A DNA stretch of 64,000 nucleotides from Pyrocephalus nanus (GCA_038380795.1 CM076266.1:42678425-42742424); one strand, 5' to 3'. Numbered from the stretch's first letter, positions 47,466-60,875 are shown. Notes: generated from the sequence alone by a model not told the origin. Numbers and translations are program-made.

Positions 47466-50400
47466 AGGCAGATAATATGATGTATAATAACTGCACATTA
47501 TTTGTTTTTATCTCTATGTTTTAGAAAATAGGGAAGGTTTTGTGTGGTCCCATTGGCTCCTCTCTCATCCTTCCAATATTATAAGGATGGTGTTAGTGTA
47601 GGGGTTTTTTAAATTTCTGCATGGTTTTTTCAATCAGTTCAGAATAAATGAATACCCATGTGCTTTTGGGCCAATTTTGAATGCTTCTTTCTTAACATTC
47701 TCTCAAAGAACTTGAAGATATATATGAAGTGAAGTCCCCGTCATGGCAGAGGATTCTATGATGGCAGGAAGCAATTGGTCATAGACCACCAAAATTAGAG
47801 GTAGGGAGTAGGTAAGAAATCTTAAGAGTCACTTAAGTTTGGGAGAGTTTTAGATATGCAGGAGAAGGCAGTGCATTCCAAAGCTTAAGGGGGCAGCATT
47901 AAACAGATACTTAGTTTAGAAAAATATATCTTAAACTTAGTAGATTGTTCTCTATTTTCATTCAATAATGTATTCAACGTTTTCAAGTGATAGCATGTCA
48001 AGAACATCACAAACATCCACACACTGTCTAACTGTGCTGACTAGTTATTTCTAACCTGATAACAAGCAGTGAATAGGTTAACAGAGTTGGTACTTAAGTG
48101 TACATGTTTTGCTTCAAGGCGGACACTCTAGCAAGATGAATGGGGGAAGTTAACTTTGCTTGATGCTATTGTTTTAGCTGGTAAGGATGAGGACTCAACA
48201 AGATGAAAGTATGTTGGTTTACATTGTCAAGGCTATCTTCACAACCAGAAGCTAGAAACTTCCTTTATTATGAGAAAACAAACACATAAATTCTGGGAAA
48301 TAGAATAAAACATTTCATTAATCTGCATGAAAGCTTTAAATCATTCAGATTTGTAGATTTGCTACCTCTGGTAATTTTTTTCTTCTGCATTTGGAAGAAG
48401 AGTTTGTTGGGATCAGGCAGTATTTTTGCTTCCATTCATTGATGGGCTAAGAAATTACAGTAATAACAGATACAGCAGGCATCTTTTCGTCAAAATACAA
48501 CTCTCTGGAGATGGCACAGAAGTCAAAAGAAAGGCTCATAGAATGCTACCCTGTTCTATTGAAATCTGTTCAGAAAAATAAATGAGATTCTGTTCTTGGC
48601 TTCCTTTGCCTTGTTGAACAATATAGGATAAGTCATTTGATCTAGCTTTACACCACCTTCTCAAATGTGAAACAAGAATGAATGAGTTATGTATGTTTTC
48701 TAAAAGTGTTGGGAAATGCAGATGAAAAATTATGTAATCCCTAAGCGCCAAATTGGGTGACCTTTATTCATATTGAAATAATGAGGACTACTTACAGCCT
48801 GAGCCTACTATTCACCGTGAGTAAGGATGACAGAATCCAGGCTGGTTTTGAATTGGACCAAAGAATACTTCTGAATTGCTGTTTTTGTTCAGTTTTACAG
48901 TTCCATTTTTATACGATTAAAGGGACCTGAAAATTAATAAAATTGCAGGTTAGTGAATGATACTGCATGTTTGAAGATATCCACACTCTAACAATCATTG
49001 ACTATATCTTCAAATACCAGTATCTCAGTTGTAGTATTACTGCTGGGATTTTCAGAAAAATAGCATGTAATGTCAACTCTGTACTTAAACTGTAACCAAC
49101 AAACCCTGGGGAGCTATCAAGTTATCAGTCTTTAGTACCGAAAGCATAACACTGGTTTTAAGTATAGCTACTCAAAATGGATCAAGTTACAGCTGGATTG
49201 TGTTTTACTGAACTAAAATTAATAAGGTATTTTTTGCCAAACAGAAAAATTCGTAAGTGTAGATATTTGTAGCCAAGTTCCTGATTCTATAAGTTAATTT
49301 TTATTTAACTCAGTGAAAATTAGTTGTCTGCACACATACATGCATGCAAACTACCTGTAAACACTGAAGTTCTCAGTACTTTGTTGCCCATAACTTCAAG
49401 CTGGGATAGAAACACTACCACTTCAGCATTCAAAATCTGGATCAGCTGCTAAGGTCTAAGATGTTTGCATTTGAACTTTGTGTACTTTAGAGGTAAGTGA
49501 TATGTATTCTGGTCTGAATTAAAATATTTGGTAATTGGTAGGAAATAAGACATAATCTTTCCTTTAGAAACTGAAATGTTTGTGTGTCAGATGTACCCAT
49601 AAATGAAAAATATTTAGAGATCATGATGTGAAGATCTATATCTGAGCAAGTCACTTCTGAAGCAACAGTAGAGGAAACATCTTTGGTGGCCTGAGGAAAA
49701 CAATTAGTCATTGTCTTCTGTATGTACACTTAAATGTGTAAAGACAAATTTGCTTGTCAGATCAGCTATAAAATTGAGAATCTGAAGGCTCGTAGCAGCC
49801 AGTATTTCACATATACATTCACTATTTTTCTGTCACGTCTCTATTTTCTGTCCAGTTCCACTGATGAATCTCTGAGACACAATATCAGTTTGGCCCCAAG
49901 TAATTAGCTTTTTTTTTTTTTTTTTTTTTTCCAAAGCACATAAATTATTACTAAACTGTTAATTCCAAGCGAATCTAATCCCAGTTCACTGTTTAGCAAG
50001 GTTGTCACACTATCTAGCTGTATAGACTCTGTAACACACGCTTCATTTAAATAAAAGATCAGGACAACAAATACTAAGTTTGCTTTTTGTGACTTTCACT
50101 GAAGAGTCAAAAAACCCCCCCAAATGTCTAAAAGAATTACAGTGCTACAAATACAACTTTAAAAAAGCCCATAGAAGGTGTGCATCCATTTTTTTCATAA
50201 TGTTTTGAGATTTTAATATAGAAGGAAAGGAAATAAATCCTTAGTGCTATTGGCTTTATGCATGTGAATGCAATATTTAATTTCAAAATTAAGAAGTTCA
50301 GAACTTCTGAAGTGAAACAGAGACAAAACTGTTCCAAATTGTACTTTTCAAAACACAAATAGCAAAGGAACACTGGTTGCAATTTTATGGTGTTTCTGCA

Positions 50401-50504
50401 CTTAGTCTTATGGTGGATATGGATCCATTAATCAGAGATATTTATATGCTTTTCTTAGAATACTTTCCTAGATATCACAAACTGTTGTGCATAAATACAT
50501 AATA
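47466..50504. other. Unique AT-rich sequence, no gene recognised
   Basis: No repeat family or gene is recognised. The stretch includes a 24-base T run at 49,909-49,932. Confidence 0.5.
49909..49932. repeat. Poly-T run (24 T)
   Basis: An uninterrupted run of 24 T in AT-rich unique sequence, without a retrocopy signature beside it. Confidence 0.95.
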
Positions 50505-50645
50505 TCTATCTGTATTAGAAAACTGTTATTTCAGTTCTCCTGATGGGGAAATTGAGGTTCAGAGAGACTAAGGAACTTTAAGGATATAAGTTAAAGCAGG
50601 CTAAAAGATCTTGAATTTATGATTAACTTCTAAACCACTATATAG
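50505..50645 (+). repeat. MIR (CORE-SINE) relic
   Basis: The blocks 'gatggggaaattgaggttcag' and 'agagactaaggaacttta' match the MIR core ('gatgaggaaactgaggctcagagaggttaagtgactt') collinearly. The part after the core is more decayed. This is the second-best MIR match in the window. Confidence 0.65.
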
Positions 50646-52039
50646 CTTTTCTTAGGAAAGATCAGTGCAAGCAATTTATTAAACTGTTTAATGTTTATTT
50701 GAAAACCAAATTAAACATTATGAATTTAATTTGGTGTGTAAAAATCCTCAAACAACCCATACTATTTCTAGAGTTATTTTGTGTGTGTTTTGTGGAAAGG
50801 AAGAACAAGATTGTGGTTTTTTCCCATCAGAAAGAACTGTGTAATTTGCCAATATCTATCTTGGCAATACTTTTGTAGAAATGTGTATATTTTGTCTTTT
50901 AGAAAACTGGTTTCCCAAGGCTGAGAAAAACTGTGAGCAAAATTATGTGGCAGGAAACATTTAAACATGAAAATATGAAATATAATTCAGATTTGATAAA
51001 TTTAGTGTCAAAAGACACACTACTTAGCAATTCTTTAAAGACATCTTTAGCCCAAAAATATCCTATTGGTTAGGAAGAAAATGAAGGCAGCAATAAAAAT
51101 TCACATGACTAAAAACAAGAGCAATAGCAGTGAGTTTAAAACTGACTCTTGGGAAATACAGACAATAGACACAGGAAGCTGAAAATATCTTTAAAAAACT
51201 CTCTAAAGTATGGAGGAAAACAAGAAACAATACATTAGGTATATATAAAAAAAGTGAGATCTTATTAATGGTTCAAATCCTATACTCAATAAGTATAGTA
51301 AAAACATGGATCACTGTGTGTAAAAGGCAGGTGTGCTCATACATATCTGATTTTCCAGAAAAGACAGGAAGATCTATTTGTACCTTAAAGCTAATGTAAT
51401 TTTTTTTCCAAATGGGCAGTATCAGGCAATAGACTTAAATTAAAGCTAAGGTAATTTATTTCACTGTGCTAATAATTTTGTAATTACAGAATTCTGGGGA
51501 AATTTCAGAAAATGAAGGCTGAGATTTTAAATGAAAAATCTGTTAAAAAGCATACAAAAGACTGATTAAAATTGAGGTATAATAAGAAATAAGAAATAAT
51601 GAGAAATAAGTATAGATGACTTAATAGTCACACAGGGGAAAACATTTCTAGTGTGTACTGTGAGGATCTGTTTTTCAATGCCAGGCAATATCTCTGTCAA
51701 AGTCTGGAAAATGTTCAATTATCAATAGCAAAACTTACAAGTGACAAAAACATTTGATGAACAACTAATGCTGATGAAAGAAGAATGAGTTAACCTGGAG
51801 TGCTCATTACAAGAAATTCATTAAAACAAGATATTTTTGCGTGGCCAAAACTGAAGCCAAAGGAAAAAGAATTTACATAACACTTATTGTTTGGAAAGTG
51901 AATTCTCTAGAAAAGACTTAAATATGAAAGTAAGCTACAAGAATAATGTTATGATTAAAATGTAAGATGCAATCCTTTCACGTCTAAGCAACAGAATAGA
52001 GGCGGTGATATTCCCTCTGTGTATGTCATTAGCAAGGAC
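50646..52039. other. Unique AT-rich sequence, no gene recognised
   Basis: Very A-rich on the plus strand, with short AAATAAG repeats at about 51,580-51,610. Nothing else is recognised. Confidence 0.5.
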
Positions 52040-52230
52040 ATTCCTGGAGTGCTCTGTCCAGTTCTAGCATTAGTGCTTTGTGAAGGACCTTTACAAACTG
52101 GAATGGGCTCAGAAGAAGACTGCAGGAAAGGTATGAGGTCTGGGAAATGTGCTTCATATTGAGACACTAAAGAAGCCCAGTTTACTCTAGGTTAGGAGGA
52201 GACTTAGTCACAGTCTGTAAGACCATTCTT
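52040..52230 (+). mobile_element. Ancient CR1/L3-like ORF2 end
   Basis: The plus strand carries decayed text of the C-terminal end of a CR1/L3 reverse-transcriptase ORF: 'tctgtccagttctagc', 'acaaactggaatgggctcag', 'aagcccagtttactcta' and 'aggttaggaggagac'. These correspond to the usual 'tgtccagttctgg', 'aaactggagagagtccag' and 'gggcttgtttagtctgg' with 'agaagactgagagg'. The frame is broken. The divergence is much greater than in the 53.7 kb CR1, so this is an older family or insertion. Confidence 0.65.
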
Positions 52231-53691
52231 GGAAAAGATTTCATCGGCCAGTTCTGTTACAAATAAAGTCTAATAAAGTATTTAAATTAATTTTTTTTAA
52301 TTATTATTATTACTTGATCATTATCCAATTAATGATAAAGATGGAACTACGGGAAATTTAATTTTGACAATTCTGATCTGGAAACAGAGCACAAATATCA
52401 AGTGATAGTATTTATGTTTGGAACAAATTCTGACATAGTAATGTGCTGGATTTTCCATCTGTTGCAGTTCCTAAATTGAGCTGTAACATATCTCTCACAA
52501 AAAGACACCTGATGCAGAAATTGCTGTGTCCTGGTCTATAATTTATATAGCAGGTCAAGTTAGAAGACCAAAAGGTATCTCATGGCTATAAAATCAGCCA
52601 GGAAAAAGCAACCAGGGTACACTGTAGTGAAAAAGACAATACAAATGTACTACAAATACTCCTATCATAATAAAAATACAGTGGAAAGGGAAAATTATAC
52701 TAAATAACAGAAGAAAACATTACTATTTCTAATGCATTGCTGACAATTAAAAGACCATATTTCTTATACTAAGACATCCTCTAACTTCCTTACTTAGTCT
52801 AATTCAAGTAATTTTTACTAGGTACAGCTCTGTCTAATTTGCTTTGTAATTTCTACTGATGAGTTTTAATTAAGTTTAAAGCATGTAAAACAAACACAGT
52901 GACCACTTCAAAAAATACTGAATTTTATATATGGGTTTTTTATGCACCAGGGAGGCACAGAGAGTTTTTCTTCAGCTATTCTAAAAAGAGCTGGAATGCA
53001 GATGGATCTGATTGAAAAAAAAAAAAAAAGGATACAAATATACCATGTGTATTTATGGTCTTCTGTTCTTCTTAAATCAGACACTTCATTCTATTCCACT
53101 GTTAAATGGATATATTAAAAGTTACGATATTTTGCAAGGAAAGACTACAAGTATTAAGACTTTGGGAGTTTTTGTTTGTTTGTTAGATTGGTTGGTTGGT
53201 TTCTTTTGCTTGGTTGAGGAGTTTTGGGGGGTTTTCTTATTTTTTGGGTTTGTGTCTATTGTAGTCATTGTTCTGTTTTGTTCTTTTGTTTTGTTTGTTT
53301 TTCCCAATGAGAAAGCATTAAGGTCTGTGATGAGAAAGTGCTTTATAGCAGCAATGACACGTGTATTCATTTATGTAACATAAATCCTCTAGTGTCATCT
53401 AGCAATTTTTGGGAAGACTCATAGATTCAAATATGCATTATATTTTATGTTCTAAATATATGGGTCAAAATGCAACTCTGTTGGCTCAAATCTGTATTGA
53501 ATGTTATCTGATGCAGTGTCTTCATTTCTGCTGTAACAGGCAGACTTCTCTTTAGTGACCAAAACCATATGTGGTTTTATGCTCTTCCTCATTTTCAGAA
53601 ACTGCCCCTGTTTATATTTCAAGCCCTCTTATTAAAACACATATATCCTTCTTGGACTCATTCATAAAATGATTTCACAGAAATGTCTGGA
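52231..53691. other. AT-rich and low-complexity sequence, no gene recognised
   Basis: The stretch at 53,165-53,305 is low-complexity G/T on the plus strand. It explains both a 123-codon frame (53012-53383) rich in Phe, Leu and Val and a Lys/Thr/Asn-rich frame on the other strand. An A run lies at about 53,014-53,029. Confidence 0.5.
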
Positions 53692-54277
53692 GGGTCGGGG
53701 ACATCAGGAAAAACATTGTCAGCCAGTCGAGGGAGGTGATTGTCTCTACTCTGCACTGGTGTGGCCTCATCTTGAATACTGTGTGTGGTTTTGGTCACTG
53801 CAGTATATCTTAGAGAGCATCCAAAGAGGCAATGAAGATGGTGAAGGGCCTTGAGGGGAAGCTGTATGAGGAGTGGGTGAGGTCACTATGTCTGTTCAAC
53901 CTGGAAAAGAGGAGACTGAGGGGAGATTTCATTGCAGTTACAATTTCCTTGTGAGGGGAAGAGCAGGGGCAGACATGCATCTCTTCTTTGTGGGGACCAG
54001 TGACAGAACCTGAGGGAATGGCCTGAAACTGTGTCAGGGGAGGTTTCAGTTGGATATTAGAAAAAGTTTCTTCACCCAAGGGGTGGTTGGGCATTGGAAC
54101 AGGCTCCCTGGGGAAGTGGTCACAGCACCAAGCCTGACAGAGTTCAGGAAGCATTTGGATGATACTCTCAGGCAGTGTGAAACTTTTGGGAATGGTCTCC
54201 TGTGCAAGGCTAAGACTGGGACTTGGTGATCCTTGTGGGTCCCTTCCAACTCAACATATTTTGTGATTTTGTGATTG
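53692..54277 (+). mobile_element. CR1 LINE with ORF2 end and 3' tail
   Basis: This is the longest and clearest CR1 piece. It starts inside ORF2, where the conserved WPHLEYCVWFW block lies at about 53,760-53,795. About 30 bases later the frame shifts, by what looks like a 2-base loss in the 'QRRAT' region. It continues in another frame with LFNLEKRRLRGDFIAV. The untranslated end has 'gatattagaaaaagtttctt', 'ggaacaggctccctgggg' and 'gggtcccttccaactcaaca', then octamers (TTTTGTGATTTTGTGATT). The 3' tail is the same type as that of the SINE at 58.7 kb. It is a 5'-truncated dead copy. Confidence 0.96.
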
Positions 54278-57099
54278 CTTAACAGTGTTCATTACAGACA
54301 CTACAACTTCAACAAGAAGACAGTGTTAAAATTGAAAGCTTCTTCAAGTAGACAGCTACTTCATAATACTTTATCTGAGAGCTTTTATCATTTACATTGA
54401 CTGGTCTTTTCTCTGCCTCCTCTTATGCTTCTTCTGCCAGTGTTTTGTATTAGCTAAACTTTCTCTTCTACTTAGAATATTTTTTGAGCTTGGAAACTAT
54501 CCAAGTGGAAAAAAAAGACTTTCTGTGAACTTTGATAAATGATTTTATTAATAGTGCAAATTTGCTAATTTCTGTTCCAAATACAGGGACTATATGATTT
54601 TGTTTGTTTGTTTACTTGCTCTGTTTTTACATCCTAATAAATTATTCTGCCCATGTTTTGCTTATTTCTGCATAGTTTTAGCCTTGTAGAGAAAGTCTTT
54701 ACAGATTTCATCTGTATCATTAGAAAATACTCAGAGGGTGGGAACATCTGGAAATAAACTGTATGACCCACTTTAGCATACTTTGCACCGTGAAAGCTTG
54801 TATATTATTTCAGTGGCCCCTGGAGCTGCTATTCTGCACAGTTTCGTTCAGCCTGGACCTCAGAACAACTCATCTCTTCTATCCCTTGCTACCCCAAAAC
54901 AAACTCATAACATTGAAGACGTGAGGTAGGATTTTGAGCATATTAATGTGTAGATTACTTTTAGTTAAAGATTACTTTTCCCAGTACAGCCTGTATTCTT
55001 CCATTTCAAGGCTCCCAGTGCAGCCATGAAGAAATTGCTTCCTTCTCTCACCAAGAGAGTCACAACGGCAAGTACCTTGCTTCTTACTGCTATGTGGTGT
55101 ATTACAGGCATCTGTATTGAATCATTCACTTGTGCAGCACTTTGCACACAGCTTAGTGAATGAAGCAGTGAGCTAATGAATGAAAATTCCTACTTAAAAC
55201 AGACACATGTATCTTTCAAGTTGCATTCCTTCATCTTGATGGCATACCTCAGCCCATTGGTTCAGTCCAAAGTAAATTCATAACATGTCATAGCTGGACA
55301 GGCCTCTGATGAGATTCTTTTCAACAAGTTAGCATGCTGTTAAGTCATTATTTTCAAGGTCTCTAACACAGAAGTCCCTTGTTGAAAAACTTTGCTTTAT
55401 TTGGCCAACTGTGTGAAGGCACGTTTGAGTGAGATTTTTAATTCCCAATTCATGAATATTATTCCAAAACAAATGTAAATCTTTGTAAGCATTGGACTAC
55501 TGCTGTGCATTCTAATAGCATATGGAAGATAATACTGTGCCCATTCTTAATCACTTAATTAAAATAATTGTTGGAACAACTTTATATAGCAATATATAGT
55601 CGTGGGGTTTTTTATTTTTAATAATTTGTGTTGTTAGAATAAGTCATGGGGAGGGATTTCTACTGACTTATCAATGGTGGTGAGTCTCAAAGCAATAACT
55701 TTAGTAATAAGACACTATATTCATTCCCAGTTGGACAGAGTCCTGAAGAGGACAGAGTAGGGTAATGGTACGAGCTGCTGGCGGGACTTGTTTGGGGATC
55801 TCCTGGCTCTACTATAGAGAGGAAACCAAGGAGAGTGTTGGTTGGGTCTCTGAGCCTCCTGGCTGAATTGAACCTGTCATATTTTTGAAACATCCAGGCA
55901 ACTGCGAGTGTCTTTTGGAGGAAGCAATTTCTTTTAGCATTCTTTTCCTATTGCTTTCTGACCATCTCAATACTTTCTTAAGGTGTTGTCCTTTGTAACA
56001 GGAATGTGAACTGTACATAGGCCTGAAGAAAATTAACAGTGACTCAGAAAATGAAAATTATCTGGAGAAACCACATTCCTCAGGAATACAGTATCATGGA
56101 GACTTGATTATTTCTTCTTGTGGAAGGGGCCAAGGTGTTTTATGATACCATACAGTTGTAGCTGAGATTGGCCTGTTGCCCAATCAACTAGTCATTCCTT
56201 TCTGGTGTATTTCTGCATTGGACTTGTGCTGAAGTGCCCACAGGAGATTTGGGTAACTCTCTACAAATGGTTTTGCAGGTAGTGAGTGTTAATATAATTT
56301 AAAAAATCTGTTGTTTTCCCACCCGTCTCCTACTCTTCACCTCTCTTTGTGAAAAAGGTAAATCATTCAGAGGTGCCTTTCAGCATATACCAGTTTGCTG
56401 AATTTACAGGAAGGGCTGCAGTTCCTTTAATGCACATGATGCTTTCTAACACATCACAGGCATTTTAAATAAAATCCATAAAAAACATCATCAAACAAGC
56501 AAACAAAAAATCCTTTAATCTCAAAATATCTACACAGGAAAATGCTATGTATCTAACTGTGCTAATACAACTGTACCAGTAGCTTGTGGACGAAATTATG
56601 CCCACTGAATTGTGGATATTCTTTTAAAAAATGAGGGCATAAGACTCCTTCTTTCTTGTACCAGCACAAGTTGAAAAACCCAGACATATTTAGCCATCAG
56701 CTGCCTAAGGAAATGTCACTTACCAATGTTTAGGATGATAGATTGCATCCTTTAGATGTGCCATTCTCTCTCCTTCCTCTCCAAGGAAATCCATTCTCAA
56801 TTTTTTTTTACCTTAAAACCTAAAAGAATCATAACAAAAGCTTCTCACTTAATTCATCACTTCCACTTCCTCTATTTTGTGAACATTTATATAGCATAAA
56901 ATGTGCTGCTGGTGGTACTCTGCTCTTTGCCCACACATGAGCTTAGTATCAGCTATGCTAGTCAGACAAGAGGAACTGCGTTTTTGAAAACTTTAAAAAA
57001 TAAAATCCTGTCTGGTGATGATGGCAAACTCCTAGCATCCACATCTTCTATTCCATTTGTATGAAGACCTATGTCCCTCAGATCCTTTTGGAGCTGGCA
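54278..57099. other. Unique AT-rich sequence, no gene recognised
   Basis: No repeat family or gene is recognised. Frames on the minus strand at 55,687-56,018 (68 codons each) show no domain. Confidence 0.5.
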
Positions 57100-57230
57100 C
57101 CTACTCTGATTGTTTGATTCCCACTAGTTTCTAAACCGCAGGAGAAAATATCTTTTCTTATTTACCCTTTTCACACCACTTATTATTCCATAGGCATCTA
57201 TTATGGGACCACCTTCTAATTTAAAAATTA
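57100..57230 (-). mobile_element. Ancient CR1/L3-like fragment (antisense)
   Basis: The plus strand shows 'ttgattcccactagtttct', then 'tcttatttacccttttcaca' and 'ccacttattattccataggc', followed by 'catctattatgggaccacct'. This is the order of antisense text of an amniote CR1/L3 family ('gacccctagttctt', 'ccttatttactttctccacacca', 'gattttatagacctctatcatat', from memory). The match is collinear over about 130 bases. It then fades into an AT-rich stretch. Confidence 0.65.
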
Positions 57231-58691
57231 ACTATTGAATTATTTTGCGTCTCTGACCAATTAAGCTCTGAAGGCCTTGTTTCTTATCTCAAGCTGATTA
57301 TTTTTTTTTAAGAGTATTAGTGAAAGATTTTGTAAAGAAACAGATATTTTTTCTGTAATTTATTTAATGAATTCACTCTGTAATTTCAGTTTATTTATCC
57401 ATTATTTTTACTGTTTATTATGGCTTTTACTCATTTTCTGCAGAATTAATATATTAACCTGCACTTCTACAGATCTCTCATATCTAGGTATTTGTAGGTA
57501 TGGTATCACTTTAGCTGCCTTCTTGACCATCAATTCAAAAACATTTTTAAGGGAAGGCACTGAACAGGGCTTATGCAGGTTTATGTCCTGTTAACATGAA
57601 GAAAAGGGAATCGGACACAATTCTCACCTGGCAGCCCTGATTGCATGTGAAAGTAGGAGTGTGAGTCCTCCTTCAGTTCTGTGAATCATATCCCTTATTT
57701 CTTCTTTTACATATCCATGAAAATATACCATTTTGCTTCAATAGAATGCTGTGTACATTGCTTTGTTTTGGGCAAGAGCAATGTTTTTTAAAAACGTATT
57801 TTAATTTGACTGGAATGAATTGTGTTCTTCAGTTTGTTTTTTCTGCTTTGCCTTGAAAAAATAAAATTTCTATTTGCACAGACTAAATACTTTCCAGGAA
57901 ATAGATTATGATATTTGATTTTACTCTGAATGTGTGCTAAGTTTTAACTTTTTCTTTTCCTGTAAACTTAATGTAATGTCTCAGTTCATATATCTGTGAG
58001 ATCAAAAATGCACAGTTCCAAAGCACTGAGTAGGAAATCTATAAAAAACCCCAGGTGTCTGAGCAACAGTTTGACAAGTGGAGAGACAAAAGGAACATGG
58101 AGAAAGGAACAGTGTCAGAGAAGTGTGAAGACAAAGGGTCTGGAGGCAAGGTTCGTGCTCAGTGTCATTTGGGAAATAGAAACTCTACCGGTGTCAGTTT
58201 TCTCCCTGTAATGCATCTCTGTCTCAATTCATGCTAAATAGATTGGCAAGCACTACTGACTGCCTATTATTTTACAATCCATGTGTTTTTTAAATATATA
58301 TAAATAGTATGCTTCAGTCCCTTAGCTAGATTATCAATATTGACAATCCACATATTTATAGATTTGGTATATGGTAGTGCAACAGTAAGAGAAGCGTTCT
58401 CTTTATGGGGACTCTGGCGACTCCTCTAATGGAGTAGAGAGAACTGTGTCTTAATTGGCCTCTGGCCAAGAGCTGCTTGGAGATTGGGTCACAGGAGTCC
58501 AGAGAATGGCTCAATCTTATATAAAGTAGGTATCTGCAATTAATCGAATGAGTTGTGGTTGGAAGTACCTGCTTCTTCCAACTGTAAGTTTTCATTTTGT
58601 CTTTAAGCAAAAATAGTTTAAGTTACACAGGTGAAACTTAGTTCAGGATGCTGAATCTTTCTACCACTAATGCCACTGTATTACTTAGCAC
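57231..58691. other. Unique AT-rich sequence, no gene recognised
   Basis: Nothing is recognised between the L3-like fragment and the SINE. Confidence 0.5.
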
Positions 58692-58836
58692 TCTGAGATT
58701 AGCTCAGTTGGTTAGAGCATGGTGCTACACGTTCTAAGATCAAAGTCACGGGTATGATCCCTGTAAGGGTCATTCACTTAAGAGTTGGACTTGATGATTG
58801 CTGTGGGTCCCTTCCAATTCAGAATGTGATTCTGAG
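58692..58836 (+). mobile_element. tRNA-Ile-derived SINE with CR1 tail (TguSINE1 type)
   Basis: The head follows tRNA-Ile. An intact A box, TAGCTCAGTTGG, lies at 58,700-58,711, followed by 'ttagagcatggtgct'. The B box (GGTATGATCC, 58,751-58,760) differs at two positions from the consensus GGTTCGATCC. The anticodon arm is scrambled and the acceptor end reads 'gggtca'. The tail (58,783-58,835) reads 'gttggacttgatgattgctg' and 'gggtcccttccaattcagaa' and ends with GTGATTCTG, which is the CR1 3' end. This head-plus-tail structure is the SINE described in zebra finch as TguSINE1. It is not a functional tRNA gene. No clear target-site duplication is seen. Confidence 0.92.
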
Positions 58837-60635
58837 CCAGCACAACAATTCTGAGTTCTGCTTCTGAAAAATATTTCAGGGAAAAATTAATAAAGTCTTA
58901 TTTGCAGTTTGTCTTGCTTCTGTCATATAGTTTTAATTAGTTTTAAGACAGAGGAAGTTGGCAAGCTTTGTTTTGTGTATGTCTCCTGTAACAGCCGTTT
59001 TCCAGGAAAGTACAACAGCAAATGCTGGTCCATCCAACTTGTTGTTTGCAGTGTTACACTTTCAAACAAACACCACTGGACATCATTACCACAGTGTATC
59101 AAGAATGACACATCAGGAATATCCATGTATGAGGAATATCCCTGTGTAGGATAGCAGGTATCATCTGAGGCTTGTTTGTGCTGAGTGTCATATATTTCAC
59201 TATATGAAGGAGATAGTACTAATAGCTTGTGCATGTGTAAATTTTCCACCAGAAAGGGTGATTTGCCAATCTCTAGGCCTTGCTTAATACATTATCTTTC
59301 TGTCATACAATGGTTTTTCCTCACTGTAAATTCCTCGTAGTGTTTCAGAAGTGTTTCCCAATCTACAGCCAGACAAGCAAGCAGAGATGCAGGTGGCAGC
59401 TGCAGACTTGACCTGTTGAAGAGTGATCCCTGTTTCAGTCCTTTGTACTGAGTGATGCAAGAGAAGAGATCCCACAGGGCTGAGGTTCAGTCTAACTGAG
59501 GTGACAGGACCATGCTGTACCAGTGTGCATGTCCCTGATTTTTAAATTAACGTCTTTCAAACGAATATAAATCCTGGTCTATGAAGTCCAGATACAATTT
59601 CAGTGACTTATTTTGCTTAAACTAATCAATGAGGGCTGTATTAAAATAAATGTGGTTTAGCAAAACTGAAAATTTATCCAAAATCCTCTTTTATGTTAGT
59701 TTGGTTTAAAATCAGGTTAATTAAAAAAAATTATATTTACAGCTGGTAGAGACAAGCTACAGCTACTATATTTTATGAAAATACACTAAATTCAGGTCTT
59801 AAAGTTATGACAGTAATATTAAAAATATGATTTATGATAAAAGTTTACCAATGTGTCTATATCCCGCTGTTAAAAAATGCTGAAAATTTTTTATGCCAAG
59901 GCCTTAAGGATACCTTCATTCCATGTCTGCTTTTATTGTTCATATTTTTTTTTCCAAGATGCAGTATAATTCCACATTTTAGCCAAAGACTCCAGTCTTA
60001 TGCTATATAGACTGTCAGCTGATTCTTTGTCTTCCTGCTTTTCTGCAGCATGCCAGCACTATTTCTTGCTCTCCAGCTTTCTTTTGGAGAGCAATTTTAT
60101 TGCATTTGAGTGCCTGGTCCCTGGACTGTTCTGTGGAGCCAGGTAGCTGATGATCAGGAAGCCAGTCGTTGGAGTCCAAGACTGCAGCTGGAAGCTGCTG
60201 GAACAGGCTAAACGAATCAGAGCTGTTAAAAAAATAGAGTAGCACATGAGCTGTAAAAGATTGTCTTCAAATTCTCCCTCCTGTAGAGGGAAGTAACTGG
60301 AACCCTTGCTATCTGGAAAACCTCATGGGACCCCAGATCGAACAGGGATTATTATTTTTTTTATTAAAAATAAAATGTAGTTTCTTGTGGGTTCTGAGTG
60401 CTTCCCCATACAAGACAGTACATGGGGCTTCTTTGTAGTTTTTCTTTTGCTCCTACTGAAATCAGCAGGAAATCACAGTTGATCTGGGTGGAAACAGAAT
60501 CTATGCAAAGTTCAACTGGCTTTTCAGCTGAAGGCTCACAAGGATTTTATCACTGGTTAAAGATTCCTTCCTGTGTTATGCAGAATTTTCTATTAACCGT
60601 AAAAGCTGAATTTTTCCACACTGTCATATGTTCAC
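58837..60635. other. Unique sequence, no gene recognised
   Basis: No repeat family is recognised. A 76-codon frame on the minus strand (60,015-60,245) lies in a less AT-rich patch but shows no known domain. Confidence 0.45.
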
Positions 60636-60875
60636 AGAAGTATTAGAACTGCCATACCTAATCAGACCAGTGAGCCATCTAGGCTCGTATCCTTGGCTCC
60701 AGATGCCTCAAAGGAAGGTGCAAGAAAATTCATAATATCATATCCCAGAGGAAGTATCTTCCTAATCTTTGGCAGTTTTTGGCTAGCTATTGCCCTGAAC
60801 ATGAGTGTTTATATTCGTTATACACTTTTATCCTATCTGAGAGTTATCTATCATGTATGTTCTATTGTTTGAACT
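60636..60875 (-). mobile_element. Ancient CR1/L3-like 3' region (antisense)
   Basis: The plus strand reads 'gaactgccatacctaatcag', 'accagtgagccatctaggctc', 'gtatccttggctccagatgc', 'atcccagaggaagtatc' and 'ggctagctattgccctg'. This corresponds to antisense text common in turtles and other sauropsids ('ggccatactgggtcagacca', 'ggtccatctagcccagtatcctg', 'ggctaatagcc', from memory). It is probably the 3' untranslated region of the same old CR1/L3 family as the pieces at 57.1 and 63.8 kb. It contains no coding sequence. Confidence 0.68.

Noticed and set aside
53012..53383. 123-codon hydrophobic frame resembling membrane segments
   Set aside because: It is a translation of G/T low-complexity sequence.
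53810..54249. Minus-strand frames of 67-114 codons
   Set aside because: They are antisense to the CR1 copy and have no independent support.
58692..58775. tRNA-Ile gene
   Set aside because: The anticodon arm is scrambled, the B box is mutated and a CR1 tail follows, so this is the head of a SINE.
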